From Adiantum capillus-veneris (lineage: Eukaryota; Streptophyta; Polypodiopsida; Polypodiales; Pteridaceae), in NCBI GenBank assembly GCA_014529385.2, contig CM043956.1, forward strand, positions 86,915,721 through 86,979,720: DNA of 64,000 nucleotides. Direction: 5' to 3'. Shown here one piece after another: positions 21,179 to 32,580 of this stretch; within the stretch, counting starts at the first letter, position 1, and every line of letters starts with the position of its first letter. The notes under the pieces were generated by a model. It worked only from the letters and a program-made list of their open reading frames with translations, was not told the DNA's origin and made no database searches. The position numbers and the translations under genes are program-made.

Positions 21179-21390
21179 ACGTTAAGGCAGACCAGGTTGC
21201 TTCCCTCTATCAAACTTCATCTTTTGGTAAACCACACATTTTGAAACATACTCTTGTATGTTCGCTTTCATGGTAGGCCAATAGAAGTACATTTCTATCC
21301 CTCTTAGGGTAGCTTGAATCCCTCTATGCCTCACATATGGAGGAGCATGAGATTCATACATTACTTTCTGACGTAGTGAGTTCCTAACGT
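21179..21390 (-). pseudogene. Element D integrase zinc-binding part
   Basis: Minus-strand frame up to 21390 with the zinc-domain end of a chromovirus integrase: RGIQATLRGIEMYFYWPTM and CVVYQKMKF. The HHCC pattern is damaged (the second Cys of the CxxC pair is Tyr and one His is unclear). The frame meets element C's 5' LTR at 21390 and continues at 31089 on the other side. Confidence 0.8.
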
Positions 21391-22494
21391 TGTTAGGAGT
21401 TTTTTGGAGCAAGAGATTTTGCATATGTATATACACATGCATGGTGCATCGAATAAAGGATTGCCCATTTTCCAGAGCCACGTGGTTACGTGGAGCCCAC
21501 ATGTGTACAGGTAGGACAACATGTACATAGTGCATTGATTTTTACTCTCACCAGTACCAGTGTGTTTTTCTATAATAAAGAGGAGTTGGTAGCATGTAAA
21601 ACTTCTCGAGGAAGCTATCCGCGGGCCGACGACATGAGGTACGCAGGTGTGGCAGATGGCATCTAGTGGCGTCAGGAGGTCGAATGGGGTCAATACTTGC
21701 ACGTGGATAAGTACGAACACAACGTGGGTGTTTTCTTGTGATAATTATGCAAAACATTCATCATGAGGACTATATTTGGGGGCCACTTCACGTGGTTGCG
21801 GGATGCATTATTGGAAAAAGTTGAGTGCCAAGTGTGCGGATGGACACTGCGAGGCGGGTCCGTTTGAGGTCAACTAAAAGGCCAAAGGTGCCCAAAGTAA
21901 TAAAGCTAAGTGTGGGAAATGAAAAACTTGAGAGAACACCAGAAAAAATGTGGAGAGAAGAGGAGGAACAGCCGCAATTGTGTTTTTGCTATTTTTGGAG
22001 CCTGTTTTGGCCATAAACTGCTCATCCGAAGTCGGATTTGAGCACTTTGACATTGTGGGCTGGGGTTTTAGGCCGTTATAGACGCGACGGCGTTGTCCAT
22101 TTTACCAAATTTCTCATTGTTTTCTTTTTTCTTTTTTGGCTGTGTAAGTTTCTCCTATGAGCGAAGCCTCTTCTCCAATTTGTGATTGTATCTGGCATAT
22201 TTTACCCATATTGTGTGAGCTATTTGTCCCATTGGTGTTGGCCCAAGCTCAATTTTATCTAATCATTAGAAACCTTCCTCTTTTGAGCTGAAATTTTTGG
22301 GTAAGTGTGTGTATGTGTCTGTGTTGAGTGGGCAAACGGATAGTCTCTCTCCTCTCACTCCATCGGTGTGTTCCTTGTCTCGGCCAGGTGGGTTGTGTAA
22401 TCCTAGTGGTACCCCATAGTGTGTGTGTATATCATCCCAACAGTGTGTGTTGGGTCATTATAGAGGTGTTGTGTGTGTTTCCATCCCACTCACA
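21391..22494 (+). repeat. 5' LTR of element C
   Basis: About 1.1 kb, tgttaggagttttttgg...ccactcaca, matching 29949-31088 throughout. Contains TA-rich ttctataataaagagg at about 21570, a possible TATA region. Confidence 0.88.
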
Positions 22495-22498
22495 TTCT

Positions 22499-22519
22499 TT
22501 TGGCGCCCCCACGGAGAAC
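22499..22519 (+). other. Primer-binding site of element C
   Basis: ttttggcgcccccacggaga follows the 5' LTR within four bases. It is the TGGCGCC version of the PBS seen in A. Confidence 0.75.
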
Positions 22520-22540
22520 CTTCTTCGAGTACCTTCAACT

Positions 22541-24560
22541 TCGGGATTACAGATTACAGGTTACAAGTTACAATTACACGTTACAGGTACAAGTACAGGT
22601 GATTCACACACGTACAGGTAGCTGGAATAGAGTGATACACTGATAGTAAAAGTCACTTGCAATTGACATGGGTATGCATCAATTGGCACCTATTTGAGCG
22701 CATTGTCTTGTACTGTACGTTACTTGTGGATGCTGCCATTGTACGCCTTTGTGAAGCCATACTTGATTTATATGGCAGTCCCAGCCATTTCTGATACTTG
22801 GTTTGGAAGATAGTCATTTCTGAGACTTGACTATATGAGATTTGCATAAGCTTTTGTGAGAGGGTCGATAGCGTGAGGTTTTATTGAGATGGGGGATTCT
22901 CAAAATGTGAGATCCTTTCGTTGATACAGGTGGCTGAAGCACCCTTTTCGTGACCTCGTCATAGGCTATGTACTAGTGATTCCTACTTGATGCTCGGGTT
23001 CTATTGTTGGCAGATTATGCATACATATACAGTTTATATTTTGGGTTCATACTGCTCTACTTCTGGGAAAACTCTGCCAAAATTTTTCCAGGTTGTGATG
23101 GCTGGTTTTTGGGTCTTTTGAGCCATTTATGATGTTATACTGCTAAAATTTTGGCAAAATCAGAGGATAAGTCAGATGTGCCTTCTTGGGAGCTACAGGG
23201 TTGGCTTTAATGGATGATCAAAACGGACCTCAATACACTCCTTTTCATTTAACACAAAGAATCCAAATAAATGTTCATATGTCCAGGAAGAGTTTTTCCA
23301 GCACCACATAGTCTCTATGTTCGGGCCAAGAAGATTAAGAGAGATACTGTAATGTCCTTTACCTGTTGTAATTCCGATGATAATCTATGAAAACTCATTT
23401 GATGTGCATGTGTTTGTCCTTATCTGAAGTTGAGCTCCATTGAATTTTCTGGGGAGTGAGTTAGTAAAGAGTTTGGGTTCTTGCACATGTGTTCGAAGGG
23501 GTTCTCAAAGCATTGAAACTTGGGTAGCCATGGCTTTCTCCTATCCGGAATTTCATGCAAATTACAGGTTACAGGTTACAGGGACAGGTACAGGTATAGG
23601 TGATTCACATAGGTACAGGTAGCTGGAGTAGAGTGATACACTGACAATGGAAGTCACTTGCAGTTGTCGTCGGTATGCATCATTTGGCGCCTGTTTGAGT
23701 GCATTGTCTGCTGGTATTGTACGTTACTTGTGGAAACTGTCATTGTACGTCTTTGTGGAGCCATATTTGGTAGTCCCAACCATTTTTGAGACTTGGTCTG
23801 GAAGATAGTCATTTTTTAGACTTGGCTATAGGAGATTTGCATAAGCTTTCATGAGAGGGTCAATAGCGTGAGGTTTTATTGAACTGGGGGGTTCTCAAAT
23901 GTGAGATCCTTTTGGTGATACAGGTGGCTAGAGCTCCCTTTTTGTGACCTCGCCATAGGGTATGTACTAGTCATTCCTACTTGATGCTCGGGTTCTATTG
24001 TTGGCAGGTTATGCATACATATACAGTCTGTATTTTGGTTTCTTATTGCTCTACTTCTTAGGAAACTCAGCGAAAATTTTTCCAAGTTGTGATGGCTGGT
24101 TTTTTGGTCTTTTGAGCCATTTATGTTGTTATGCTGCTGAAATTGTGGCAAAATCAGAGGATAAGTCAGGTGTGGCCTTCTTGGGAGCTGCATGGTTGAC
24201 TTTAATGGATGATCAAAATGGCCCTCAATTCACTTCTTTTCATTTAACTCAAAGAATCCAGATAAATGTTTAGGTGTCCAGGAAGATTTGTTTCCAGCAG
24301 CGCATAGTCTTTATCTTCGGGCCAAGAAGATTAAGAGAGATACTGGAATACCCTTTTACTGTTGTAATTCCGATGATTAACTATGAAAACTCATTTGATG
24401 AGCATGTTTTGTCCTTATCTAAAGACAAGCTCCATTGAAGTTTTTAGGGACTAAGTCAGTCAAAAGTTTTGGGTTCTTGCACATGTGTTCGAAGGGGTTC
24501 TCAAAGCATTGTAACTTGAGTAGCCATGGCTTTCTCTTATCCGGAGTTTCATAGAAGAAG
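22541..24560 (+). repeat. About 1.0-kb tandem duplication of the element C leader
   Basis: 22541-23560 and 23561-24560 align along their length: a ttacaggttaca-rich head, tagctgga-tagagtgatacactga, a central part with tatgcatacatatacagt, and the end ttcgaaggggttctcaaagcattg. Both copies include the gag start context gtagccATGGC; the first copy (ATG at 23530) runs only 9 gag codons before the junction and then out of gag. The copies differ by point changes and small indels, so the duplication is not recent. Confidence 0.92.
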
Positions 24561-25263
24561 TGATGAAGATGTGGAAGAATTTTTAGAAAAGATGGAGGTT
24601 GCTTGCATTAGCAGTTAGATTCACGATCCTGCACAGATGTTACATCTTCTCCAAATTTGTTTGAATAGTGATGCACGAGTTTGGTCCAAAGCATTTGAAG
24701 AGGAGTTGCGTGTGGCTGATCCACCTATAAGACTGAGTTGGGACAATCAAAGGCATGGATTGGAAGTGGAGTTTAGGAAGACAGAAGATCCTGACAAAGT
24801 GTGGCAAGAAGTACAAGGTTTGGTGCAAAAGGAAGGTGAGCCAGTAGATGCGTATATACGTAAGTTTTCATTGGCATGGGAGTGGATGTGCAAGGCCTTA
24901 GAACCACAAGAACCCCCACCTGACATGATGAAGAAGGATAGATTCTTGGTTGGTCTTTGGGAGACTATACGTTGGAGAGTGGAGCTAAAGAAGCCTAGAA
25001 TATATGAAGATTCATTGGAAGTGGCAAGGAACAAAGAGTGGAAGCTGAGGAAAATGAGCCATCTAGGGGTAGAGTCTTTGCCCAAGAGTTTTGAGTTTCA
25101 GCCTATGGATTCTTTGCTAGGTCGCATGCCAGGGGTTCATCATGAGCCAGTGGTTCCTGTTACACCTCACGTTATGCCAGAAATGGTCACTATAGCAGTG
25201 CAAGATGATGGGCTAAGGCAAGACATGAGGCAAGTGGTAGATTTAATGAAGAATATTAGCTGA
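24526..25263 (+). pseudogene. Element C gag (capsid part)
   Basis: Gag starts at ATG 24526 (MAFSYPEFHRRSDEDVEEFLEKME), runs into TAG at about 24616, and is open again to 25263. Capsid landmarks: WSKAFEEEL, the DPDKVWQEVQGLVQKEGEPVDAYIRKF block, and PDMMKKDRFLVGLWETIRWRVE. A helix-rich C-terminal part follows. TGA at 25261 ends it before the nucleocapsid. Confidence 0.85.
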
Positions 25264-25860
25264 AACATGTTAGGTAATGTGGGAAATAATCGAGGTCGAG
25301 GGAGGTTTGCAAATCAACCAGGAGGTGAAGAAAGACCTAGGAATGGTGTTGGGCAAAACAATGGTAGGTTTTGGAGGCAGACGCCCACGTGTTATAATTG
25401 TGGAGAGTTGGGTGGGCCGCATCAGCCCACAATGTGATAAGCCACCAAGGATGGGGGGAGACATGTATCCATTGCCAAGACAGGTGCTAACTAGGTCAAA
25501 TGATTATGGCATTGAGATTAAGAGAGAAGAAAGAATCAGTGGATTAGTCCAAGAGGAAAAGGGAAAGACAAAAGTGATAAGCGTGGTTACCTTGGAGAAG
25601 GCATCAAAGCTAGAGGATACATTAGTGATGCCTATTGGGAAGAGGACCACAGAGGACAAGGAAGGAAGAAGCGCCCCAGGTCCTAGTAAGAAGAAGGGAA
25701 GAGCCATGAAGGCGAAGATGTCAAGGACAAGAGGAAAAGGAGGGCTCGTTGCAAGTTTCATGTTTCAGATTTTCCACTAGGGGATGGGCAAATAAGCTAT
25801 GACTTAAAGGAGGATCTGACAAGCAGGAAAGCAGATGTTACTTTTGGGTAGCTTATAGAG
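25264..25860 (+). pseudogene. Element C nucleocapsid and linker, degraded
   Basis: Downstream of the gag stop are an Arg/Gly-rich stretch (about 25270-25370) and a damaged zinc knuckle around 25393-25440 (CYNCGELG, with the His and last Cys displaced by small insertions and stops). A Lys/Glu-rich linker continues in a shifted frame (25277-25780). The layout matches gag C-terminus to protease in A. Confidence 0.65.
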
Positions 25861-26283
25861 ATGGTGCTTAAGCTCAAGAGACAATGGAAGAGGATGGTTA
25901 ACCCAATGGAGAAAGAGCCAGAGAGAGGTTCACTAAACGTGTTGGCAATGGATGAGCTACCAGACATTTGCCCAATAGTAGATGTGTGCCACAAAAGAAA
26001 AAATATGGGACAAGGTTATGTGGATGGTGGAGCCCAAATATGTGTCATAACACACTTATGCATTGAGAAAATGGGTCTTACAGTGACTGGGGTTTCAGGT
26101 TTTCGGATTAGAGTGGCAAACCATCAAAAAGTAAAATGTTTGGGTGTTGTAAAGAGCTTAGAAGTGGAGGTGTATGATGAGAAGGCGGTGGTTGATTTTC
26201 ATGTGATGCCAGCGGGGTTTGGAGCATATCCTATTATACTGGGGAGACCATGGCTATGTGCAGTTGGAGCTGTTCAAGATTAA
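25861..26283 (+). pseudogene. Element C aspartic protease
   Basis: 140 residues. The active-site motif is DGGA (YVDGGAQICVI, about residues 58-61), the same unusual form as in A and F-type elements. HQKVKCLGVVKSLEVEVY and the closing YPIILGRPWL are both in the family pattern. It ends at TAA after VQD; the acidic linker to RT continues with stops. The protease should cut gag-pol; here it is isolated from both. Confidence 0.88.
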
Positions 26284-26626
26284 GGACGTACTACAATTAG
26301 CCTCTATGGAAAGACATGTGCCAAGAAGCTATATAATATGGACACAATGAAACAATTGGAAGAGCTTTATGAAGATGAGTATGCGTCTAGTGATGAAGAC
26401 TATTCCACAGTGACTGGTGACGAGAGTGATAGTACTACCAGTAGGTGATGAGGATGTTGATGTTGCATTTCTTTTGATGGACAAAGAAATCCATGAGTCT
26501 GGTTTAGTCGCATTTGCAAATGAAGTTGAGGATGAAAGTGTTCAGGGCCTTATCAAGTGATTGAAGGGCTGATGCAAACCAAGGTTGAATTGTCAAAGAA
26601 GCAGGAATTGATGACACAAATGATCA

Positions 26627-27335
26627 GTGGGAGACCTCTCAGCCATGGAGAAGGAGATGTATTTGCACATGCTGGCTAGTTTTTCTGATTTGTTCATTAC
26701 TTCATATGAAGAGATTAGAGGGTTCAAAGGAGAAGAGATGCATATAGAGCTGAAAGAAGGTGCCAAGCCAGTGCGGCAAAAACTAAGAATGATGGATCGA
26801 GAAAATGGAAGCCTTGTGGGAAGAGGTGGACAAGTTATTGAAGGCAGGATTCATAGTCCCTGTGGAGACCACACTAATGGGTGAATCCAGTAGTAGTCAG
26901 TCCAAAGAAGGATGGAAAGTGGAGAATTTTTTTAGATTTTAAACCCTTAAACGCAGCCACTAAGAAGAACCCATATCCTCTTCCATTCATTGATCAGATC
27001 TTGGATTCAGTGGGGCAGGTTATGAGAGGTATGGTGTGTATGATGGTTTTTCAGGCTATTTTCAATTGAAGATTGCTCTTAAAGACTGAACAAAGACAAC
27101 TTTCATTATGCCATGGGGCTGTTATTGCTACACGGTATTGCCATTTGGGTTGTCAAATGGACCATCTTTCTATCAAGAGAGAGAAAATTGGGTATTGGCA
27201 CCATTCATTGGTAGTTGTGTTAAAGCTTTTATGGATGACTTCTATGTCTACAGCAGTAGAGTTGAACACCATGAGAATCTACAAATGGTATTAGCTCGAT
27301 ATGATGAATTTCAAGGACAACTAAATCCAAAAAAA
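26627..27335 (+). pseudogene. Element C reverse transcriptase, fragmented
   Basis: Three overlapping open pieces (26627-26884, 26881-27069, 27108-27335) carry RT in order: the GAKPVRQKLRMM lead, VVVSPKKDGKWRIFLDFKPLNAATKKNPYPLPFIDQIL, then PWGCYCYTVLPFGLSNGPSFYQ and the catalytic FMDD (KAFMDDFYVYSSR). Frame breaks lie near 26880 and 27069-27108. Compared with A, the fingers and active site are preserved but not in one frame. Confidence 0.88.
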
Positions 27336-27529
27336 GGTCATCTAGCACAGCCAAGGGTGAAGTTATTAGGCCATATGGTGTTAGAAAATGGCATTGAGGC
27401 TGATCAAGACAAGGTTAAGTCTACGAGTACAAGGTCATCTAGCACAGCCAAGGGTGAAGTTATTGGGCCATAGGGTGTCAGAAAATGGCATTGAGGCTGA
27501 TCAAGACAAGGTTAAGTCTACGAGTACAA
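27336..27529 (+). repeat. 97-bp tandem duplication in element C RT/connection
   Basis: 27336-27432 (ggtcatctagcacag...gagtacaa) is repeated as 27433-27529 with a few differences. 97 is not a multiple of three, so it shifts the pol frame. Confidence 0.95.
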
Positions 27530-28143
27530 AGCAATTGGCAACCTTTATACACAAAGTGAAGTACATGGCGCGGTTTGTTCCGTTGTCTTCACAACTCCTT
27601 TATCCATTACAACAAATGGCAAAGCATGATCCATTGCAATGGGATGACAAGTGTGAAGAAGTGTTTCAAGAGGTGAAAGAGGTGTTAGGGGGGCTATCAG
27701 CCATGCAGGCTCCTGCTTGGGGGCAAGCATTTTATGTAAATCCATCAGTAGGGGATGATTCCATTGGATCCATGTTATTGCAAAAGGGTAAGAGCATCCA
27801 TTATATGAGGCCGGTGTATTGTGCAAGTGGAGTGAAGTTGGTAGCAGAGAGAAAATTCTTAGAAGTAGAGCTAGTGTTGGCCAGTGTAATATTTGCTTGT
27901 TGACGATTTCGTCATTACTTGCTACCACGACCTTTTGTTTTCTTGATGAATTACACCTTTTTGCCACAATTAATTAATGGCACTAAGATGTCCAATGTGG
28001 TCAAGAAATGGGTTATTGAGCTACAAGAGTTTGAATTCACTTTTCTCGTGGAAGATAGAACAAGGGCTACCCCAGCTGATTTGTTGACTTACAAGGAGAA
28101 TCCCCTTCTTGTTAAAAGAAGAGATAGTGAGAAGGGTAGTTGA
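27530..28143 (+). pseudogene. Element C RT connection and first RNase H
   Basis: After the duplication the frame to 27903 carries KVKYMARFVPLSSQLLYPLQQM (RT thumb/connection) and FYVNPSVGDDSIGSMLLQKG. The latter is the first RNase H start, where Pro-Ser replaces the catalytic Asp-Ala. TGA at 27901 breaks the frame; it resumes at 27919 with the tail VVKKWVIELQEFEF and ADLLTYKE. The first RNase H is thus catalytically dead by sequence, as in A, B and F. Confidence 0.82.
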
Positions 28144-29113
28144 AGAAGTGCGACAGATCAGCAATGCACATGTGTTGTTCTTAGATGGCTCATACAGAAA
28201 GAGCCATGATGCGGCTTCAGGGGGTATAGCACTTTACGATCTAGAGGGGAAGCTAGTATGCAAGAGAGGGTTGCAATTGGCTGCACATAGTAACAATGAG
28301 GCTGAATATGCTACATTGGAAGCCGGATTACACATTTGTTTGAAGCATGGGGTTAGAAGGTTGAGCATAAAAGGTGATGCCTTGTTAGTTGTGAAGCAAG
28401 TGTTGGGTGTGTGGAAGAGCAAGAACACCTCATTGAAGGAAATGTGTTTTAGAATTAAAGACCTATTAAAAAATTCCAAAGCATGGAACATCAGACACAT
28501 TGAACGTGCTCTAAATGGAGAGGCACATGAAGCGGCTCAAAGCATGATTGGGGAGCTATTTGTATTGAGGACCAATTTACCTCTTTATCATGGCCGGGAA
28601 AGTTTGGCTCAAGAAGAGGAGTTTTTGCTAACAGGAATCATTCTGAAGGACATTGAAAAGTCTAAGAAGTATGGTTTTGTGCGTAAATCATACAGGTACA
28701 AATTGATTGGTGATGTCTTGCACATGAAAGGGGATGATCTCGTGTTGAGACGTGTACCTTGGTGGGAGGAGATTTACAGAGTGTTGGAAGAGAATCATGA
28801 AGGCGCATATGGCGGCCATTTTGCTCTAAAGATCACCTTGCATAAGATTTTGGAAGAGGGGTGTGTATGGCCTAGTTTGCACAAGGATGTTCACCATTGG
28901 TGTAGGTCTTGCAATAGGTGTCAAGCATTTGGGAACAGATTTTTGAAGCCAGAGCTACAGAAAACCATTATGGCATTTGTGTTTGAAAAGTGGGGGATTG
29001 ATGCAATCGGCATGTTACCTATCACAAGAAGGGGCAAAAGCTATATTTTGACTGCAGTGGACTATCTCTCTAGATGGGTAGAGGCTATAGCATTAAAAAA
29101 ATCACTGCGATAG
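28109..29113 (+). pseudogene. Element C second RNase H and integrase N-terminal half
   Basis: 334 residues. The second (archaeal-like) RNase H is nearly complete: FLDGSY, SNNEAEYATL and KGDALLVVKQVLG carry Asp, Glu and Asp; the fourth acidic site (usually DADALA) is NGEAHEAA. The integrase zinc domain (GGHFALKI, then HHWCRSCNRCQ) and WGIDAIGMLP with the first catalytic Asp follow. The frame ends at TAG at 29111. Beyond it the second Asp and the Glu motifs are not recognisable. Confidence 0.9.
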
Positions 29114-29920
29114 ATGTGGAAAATTTTTGTACGACGAAATATGTTGCAAGTTTAGGGTGCCACTAGAGATACTTTTGGAGCAGGGGCTAGGATTTAGAGC
29201 TAAACTGCTAGACTTTTTATGTGCAAAAATGAAGATAAGGCTTAAATGAAAGATTCAATGGTCAGTTGGTACAAATTATTTTGAAAGTGACAGAGCACCA
29301 AAGGAAAGAATTGGGATTTGGAATTGCCTAGTGCATTGTGGGCTTACCGTACTTCGGTGAAGACAGGTACAGGGTATAATCCATTTCATTTGGTATATGG
29401 AAAACAAGCACTATTGCCTATGGAGGTAGAGTTGCCTGCAGTAAAGATGTTAGAGAAGTTGCTTGGGCCGCCTAGTGATGCATTCAAAGAGAGGCTCTTA
29501 CAGTTACAAGAGGTTCAGCTGGATAGGGTGAGTGCATTGGAACATTATGGGCAGATGCAGGATAAGGCTTTGGCAAAGATAAATGAAAAGGTCAAAAGTA
29601 AGGTTATCAAGAAGCATGACTTGGTTTTGTGCTACAAGAGTAAGTTGGACAACACCTTCCAAAAGAAGTTTCAAGTTAAGTGGGAAGGCCCTTTCAAGGT
29701 AGTGGAGTGTTTTCCTAATGGTACATATCAGTTGGCTAACTTGGATGGGATTCTACATAATTCAAGGGTAAATGGATTGCATCTTAAATTGTATCATGCT
29801 AGATTAATGATGGTGGAGCAAGATGAGCTGTCTGCAGAACAAGTAATGTCTGTGAGGGATGAGGAGACCTGTGACACGGCAAGTCTCATATCTCTTTTTG
29901 TTGCTGCTGATCATGAATGA
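29114..29920 (+). pseudogene. Element C integrase C-terminal half
   Basis: 29114-29317 is a frameshifted remnant of the catalytic core with DNGPGF and the Glu motif eroded. From 29318 a 200-residue frame carries ALWAYRTSVKTGTGYNPFHLVYG, the GPY/F module (KWEGPFKVVECFPNGTYQL) and VNGLHLKLY. It ends in an acidic tail and stops at 29920, about 28 bases before the 3' LTR. Confidence 0.88.
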
Positions 29921-29925
29921 TCTAG

Positions 29926-29948
29926 CAGGCTAGGGGATGGGAAAACTA
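29926..29948 (+). other. Polypurine tract of element C
   Basis: aggctaggggatgggaaaa sits directly before the LTR start tgttagg. Confidence 0.7.
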
Positions 29949-31088
29949 TGTTAGGAGTTTTTTGGAGCAAGGGATTTTTCATGTGTATATACACATGTAC
30001 GGTGCATCAAATAAAGGTTTGCCCATTTTCCATAGCCAGGTGGTTATGTGGGGCCCACATGTGTACAGGTAGGACAACATGTACATAGTACATCGATTTT
30101 CACTATCACCAGTACCAATCTGTTTTTTCTATAATAATGAGGAGTTGGTAGCATGTAAAACTTCTCAAGGAAGCTATCTACAGGCCGATGACATGAGGTA
30201 AGCAGGTGCGTCAGATGGCATCTAGTGGCGTCAGGAGGTCGAATGGGGTCAATACTTGCACGTTATTAAGTACAGACACAACGTGGGTGTTTTCTTGTGA
30301 TAATTATGCAAAAAGTTCATCATGAGGACTACATTTGGGGGCCACTTCACGTGGTTGTAGGATGCATTATTGGAAAAAGTTGAGTGCCAGGTGTGCGGAT
30401 GGATGCAGCACGATGACAACTATGCACTGCGAGGCCACTTTTTGGCGTGTTTGGGGTCCGTTTAAGGTCAACTAAAAGGCCAAAGGTGCCCAATTAATAA
30501 AGCTAAGTGTGGGAACTGAAAAACCTAATAGAAGAACATAAAAAACGTGGAGAGAAGAAAAGGAACAGCTGCAACTGTGTTTTTGCTGTTTTTGGAGCCT
30601 ATTCTGGCCATAAACTGTTCATCCGATGTCGGCTTTGAGCACTTTGACATTGTAGACTGGGGTTTTGGGCCGTTCTAGACGCAATGGCACTGTCCTTTTT
30701 TCCAATTCCTCACTTTTTTTTTTGGCTATGTAAGTTTCTCCTATGAGCGAAGCCTCTGCTCCAATTTGTGATTGTATTCGGCATATTTTACCCATATGGT
30801 GTGAGCTATTTGCTCCATTAGTGTTGGCCCAAGCGCAATTGTATCTAATCATCTGAAATATTCCTCTTTTGAGCTGAGTTTTTTGGGTGTGTGTGTGTGT
30901 GTATGTGTCTGTGTTGAGTGGGAAAACGGATAGTCTCTCTCCTCTCACTCCATCGTTGTGTTCCCTGTCTCGGCCAGGCGGGTTGTGTGAGCCAAGTGGT
31001 GTCCCATAGTGTGTGTGTGTGTGTATCATCTCAATAGTGTGTGTCAGGTCATTATAGAGGTGTTGTGTGCGTTTCCATCCCACTCACA
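29949..31088 (+). repeat. 3' LTR of element C
   Basis: About 1.14 kb; matches 21391-22494. It has small insertions near 30398-30450 and longer (GT)n runs at about 30888-30906 and 31010-31023. It ends ccactcaca next to D sequence. Confidence 0.88.
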
Positions 31089-31833
31089 ATGCATAGCCTA
31101 TTACCATGGAGGAGATAGCCATCTTGTAGGGTAAATGGTTCCTCTTTCTTCCCTAGTGCAAGGTCTGATGTCACATCTTTAATATTGGGATCCTTAGCAT
31201 ACTCATCTATCATATCAGATAGATCATTGTGAGTTGCTATTGATACCGCATTCACTCTTGGTCGTCTTGAGAGTGCATCGGCTACTTGATTACTCTTGCT
31301 AGTAATGTGAGCAATATGAAAATGAAATTGTAAACGGAAATTTTCCCACCTCATTTTTTTGTCGGAGAGCTGTCTGCATCATGAAGTACTTAAAGCTTTT
31401 GTGATCCGTTTGCAGAACAAAAGGAGTTCCAATAAATAGTGCTTCCATGTATCTAGGGCATGTAGAACTGCTAACAGTTCCTTTTCATATATGCCTAGAG
31501 CTTGCTCAATTGGGTTGAGCCTTCGACTTTCATATGCTATGGTGTGCCCTTCTTGGAGAAGCATGGCTCCAAGGCAATCACCACAAGCGTCACATTGGAC
31601 CTCAAATGTCTTTGAGAGATCCGGTAGTGTAAGCACAGGTTGAGAGATAATCTTCTCTTTAAGATTTTCAAAAGCATTGTTGTCCTTGGTAGACCATGTA
31701 TACTTAACGTTCTTTTTTGTTAGGTTATGCAATGGTCGTGCTATGAGCGAGATTTTTATTATGAAGCATCTATAGTATGCACACATACCTATAAAGCTTC
31801 TTAATTCATTCAGATTCTTTGGATTAGACCATG
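31089..31833 (-). pseudogene. Element D RNase H and RNase H-integrase linker
   Basis: From the right, SNPKNLNELRSFIGMCAYYRCF is the RT thumb. RNase H follows with its catalytic Asp in QCDACGDCLGAMLLQ, Glu in IYEKELLAVLHAL, and near the end SNQVADALSRR (last Asp). A frameshift at about 31360-31380 splits it. The linker ends with DGYLLHGNRLC, the usual sequence before the integrase zinc domain, exactly where element C enters. Unlike the Tat-like copies, this RNase H keeps DA-type catalysis and there is no second RNase H. Confidence 0.9.
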
Positions 31834-31933
31834 TGGAATTGTAGTTGGTCTCTTCGGACAATTGATTCCAGTGTTAGAATATAAAGCTACTTGTCATGTC
31901 AGCAGTTGAGTTAGTGAGACTGGAACAAAGAAC

Positions 31934-32151
31934 CCCGGGGCAGTCACTTATCAAAAGACCCCTATATCACGTGCGTTCAAGAGGTAATTAATAATACCCC
32001 AATATACATACTATACTTACATTGTGAGCCTATTTAAAAAACCCCCACCCCCCTCTGTATGTATACATTTTTATACATTTTGGTCTTTTAATAATCCTCT
32101 CCGGTTAACTCACGTGATATCATACACATTCTAAAAAGTGACCGCCCCGGG
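31934..32151. mobile_element. 218-bp hAT-like MITE
   Basis: Terminal inverted repeats start CCCGGGGCAGTCACTT and, on the other strand, CCCGGGGCGGTCACTT. Pairing resumes at ATATCACGTG further in, so the imperfect inverted repeat is about 50 bases long. The target copies are caaagaac (31926-31933) and cagagaac (32152-32159), 8 bp with one mismatch. The sister LTR has the single unoccupied cagagaac at 56140-56147. An 8-bp duplication points to the hAT superfamily. It has no coding capacity. Confidence 0.93.
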
Positions 32152-32435
32152 CAGAGAACTGAGTGGACTAAAATAGATAACTGAACTGGAATGTTATACT
32201 GAAACGAGAGACATACTAAAAGAATAGAAAGAGTATCTGCAGATTTAGATTAATAGCTCAAGGATAATCAATACAATGTATAATGGGTGTAAGCTCAAAT
32301 GATTACAGAAACAATGTTTACAGAGTGAAGCTAGAGGCGAAGAGCTCGTAAACCCAAAAGTTCTTAGAAAGCTAAAGCAAAAATACAAGCAGCTAAGCCA
32401 AGAAGCTAAGAAGCCTGATTACAATGCAGCGGGTC

Positions 32436-32445
32436 CTATTTATAG
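32436..32445 (-). promoter_or_regulatory. TATA box in 3' LTR of E
   Basis: ctatttatag (CTATAAATAG on the minus strand), matched at 56424-56433. Confidence 0.65.
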
Positions 32446-32561
32446 CTCCCATGAGTTACTGCAGTAACTACCTACGTTAATTACTGCTAATGTGACGGAT
32501 CTCGTTGTTTGGCCTTCTAAGGGACAATTCTCGCCTCTTGGGAATTTCCTCGCCTTCTACA

Positions 32562-32580
32562 TCCTTCCCTCCTTTCTTGA
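32562..32580 (-). other. Polypurine tract of element E
   Basis: The minus strand reads CAAGAAAGGAGGGAAGGA directly before the LTR start TGTAGAAG. Confidence 0.85.

Larger units (their letters stand above)
21391..31088 (+). mobile_element. Element C: degenerate Tat-like Ty3/gypsy element
   Basis: 9.7 kb on the plus strand, with LTRs 21391-22494 and 29949-31088, PBS, duplicated leader, gag, protease, RT, RNase H, second RNase H, integrase and polypurine tract. Flanks are acgt (left) and atgc (right): a diverged 4-bp target copy, or none; deleting C plus one 4-bp copy keeps D's frame. It is more decayed than A, B or F, with many stops and small indels, and two of three integrase catalytic residues lost. 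Confidence 0.88.
31834..32561 (-). repeat. 3' LTR of element E (with MITE)
   Basis: TGTAGAAGGCGAGG...GAATTCCA on the minus strand. It aligns end to end with 56048-56549 except for the 218-bp MITE plus 8-bp duplication. Confidence 0.93.

Noticed and set aside
22547-22620. Ttacagg micro-repeats as a telomere-like or satellite array
   Set aside because: Too short, degenerate and wrong in sequence for the plant telomere (TTTAGGG). They are part of the element C leader.
21386-31093. Clean 5-bp target duplication for element C
   Set aside because: The flanks aacgt and aatgc/atgca match only partly. A 4-bp copy fits D's frame better but has two mismatches, so it is left tentative.
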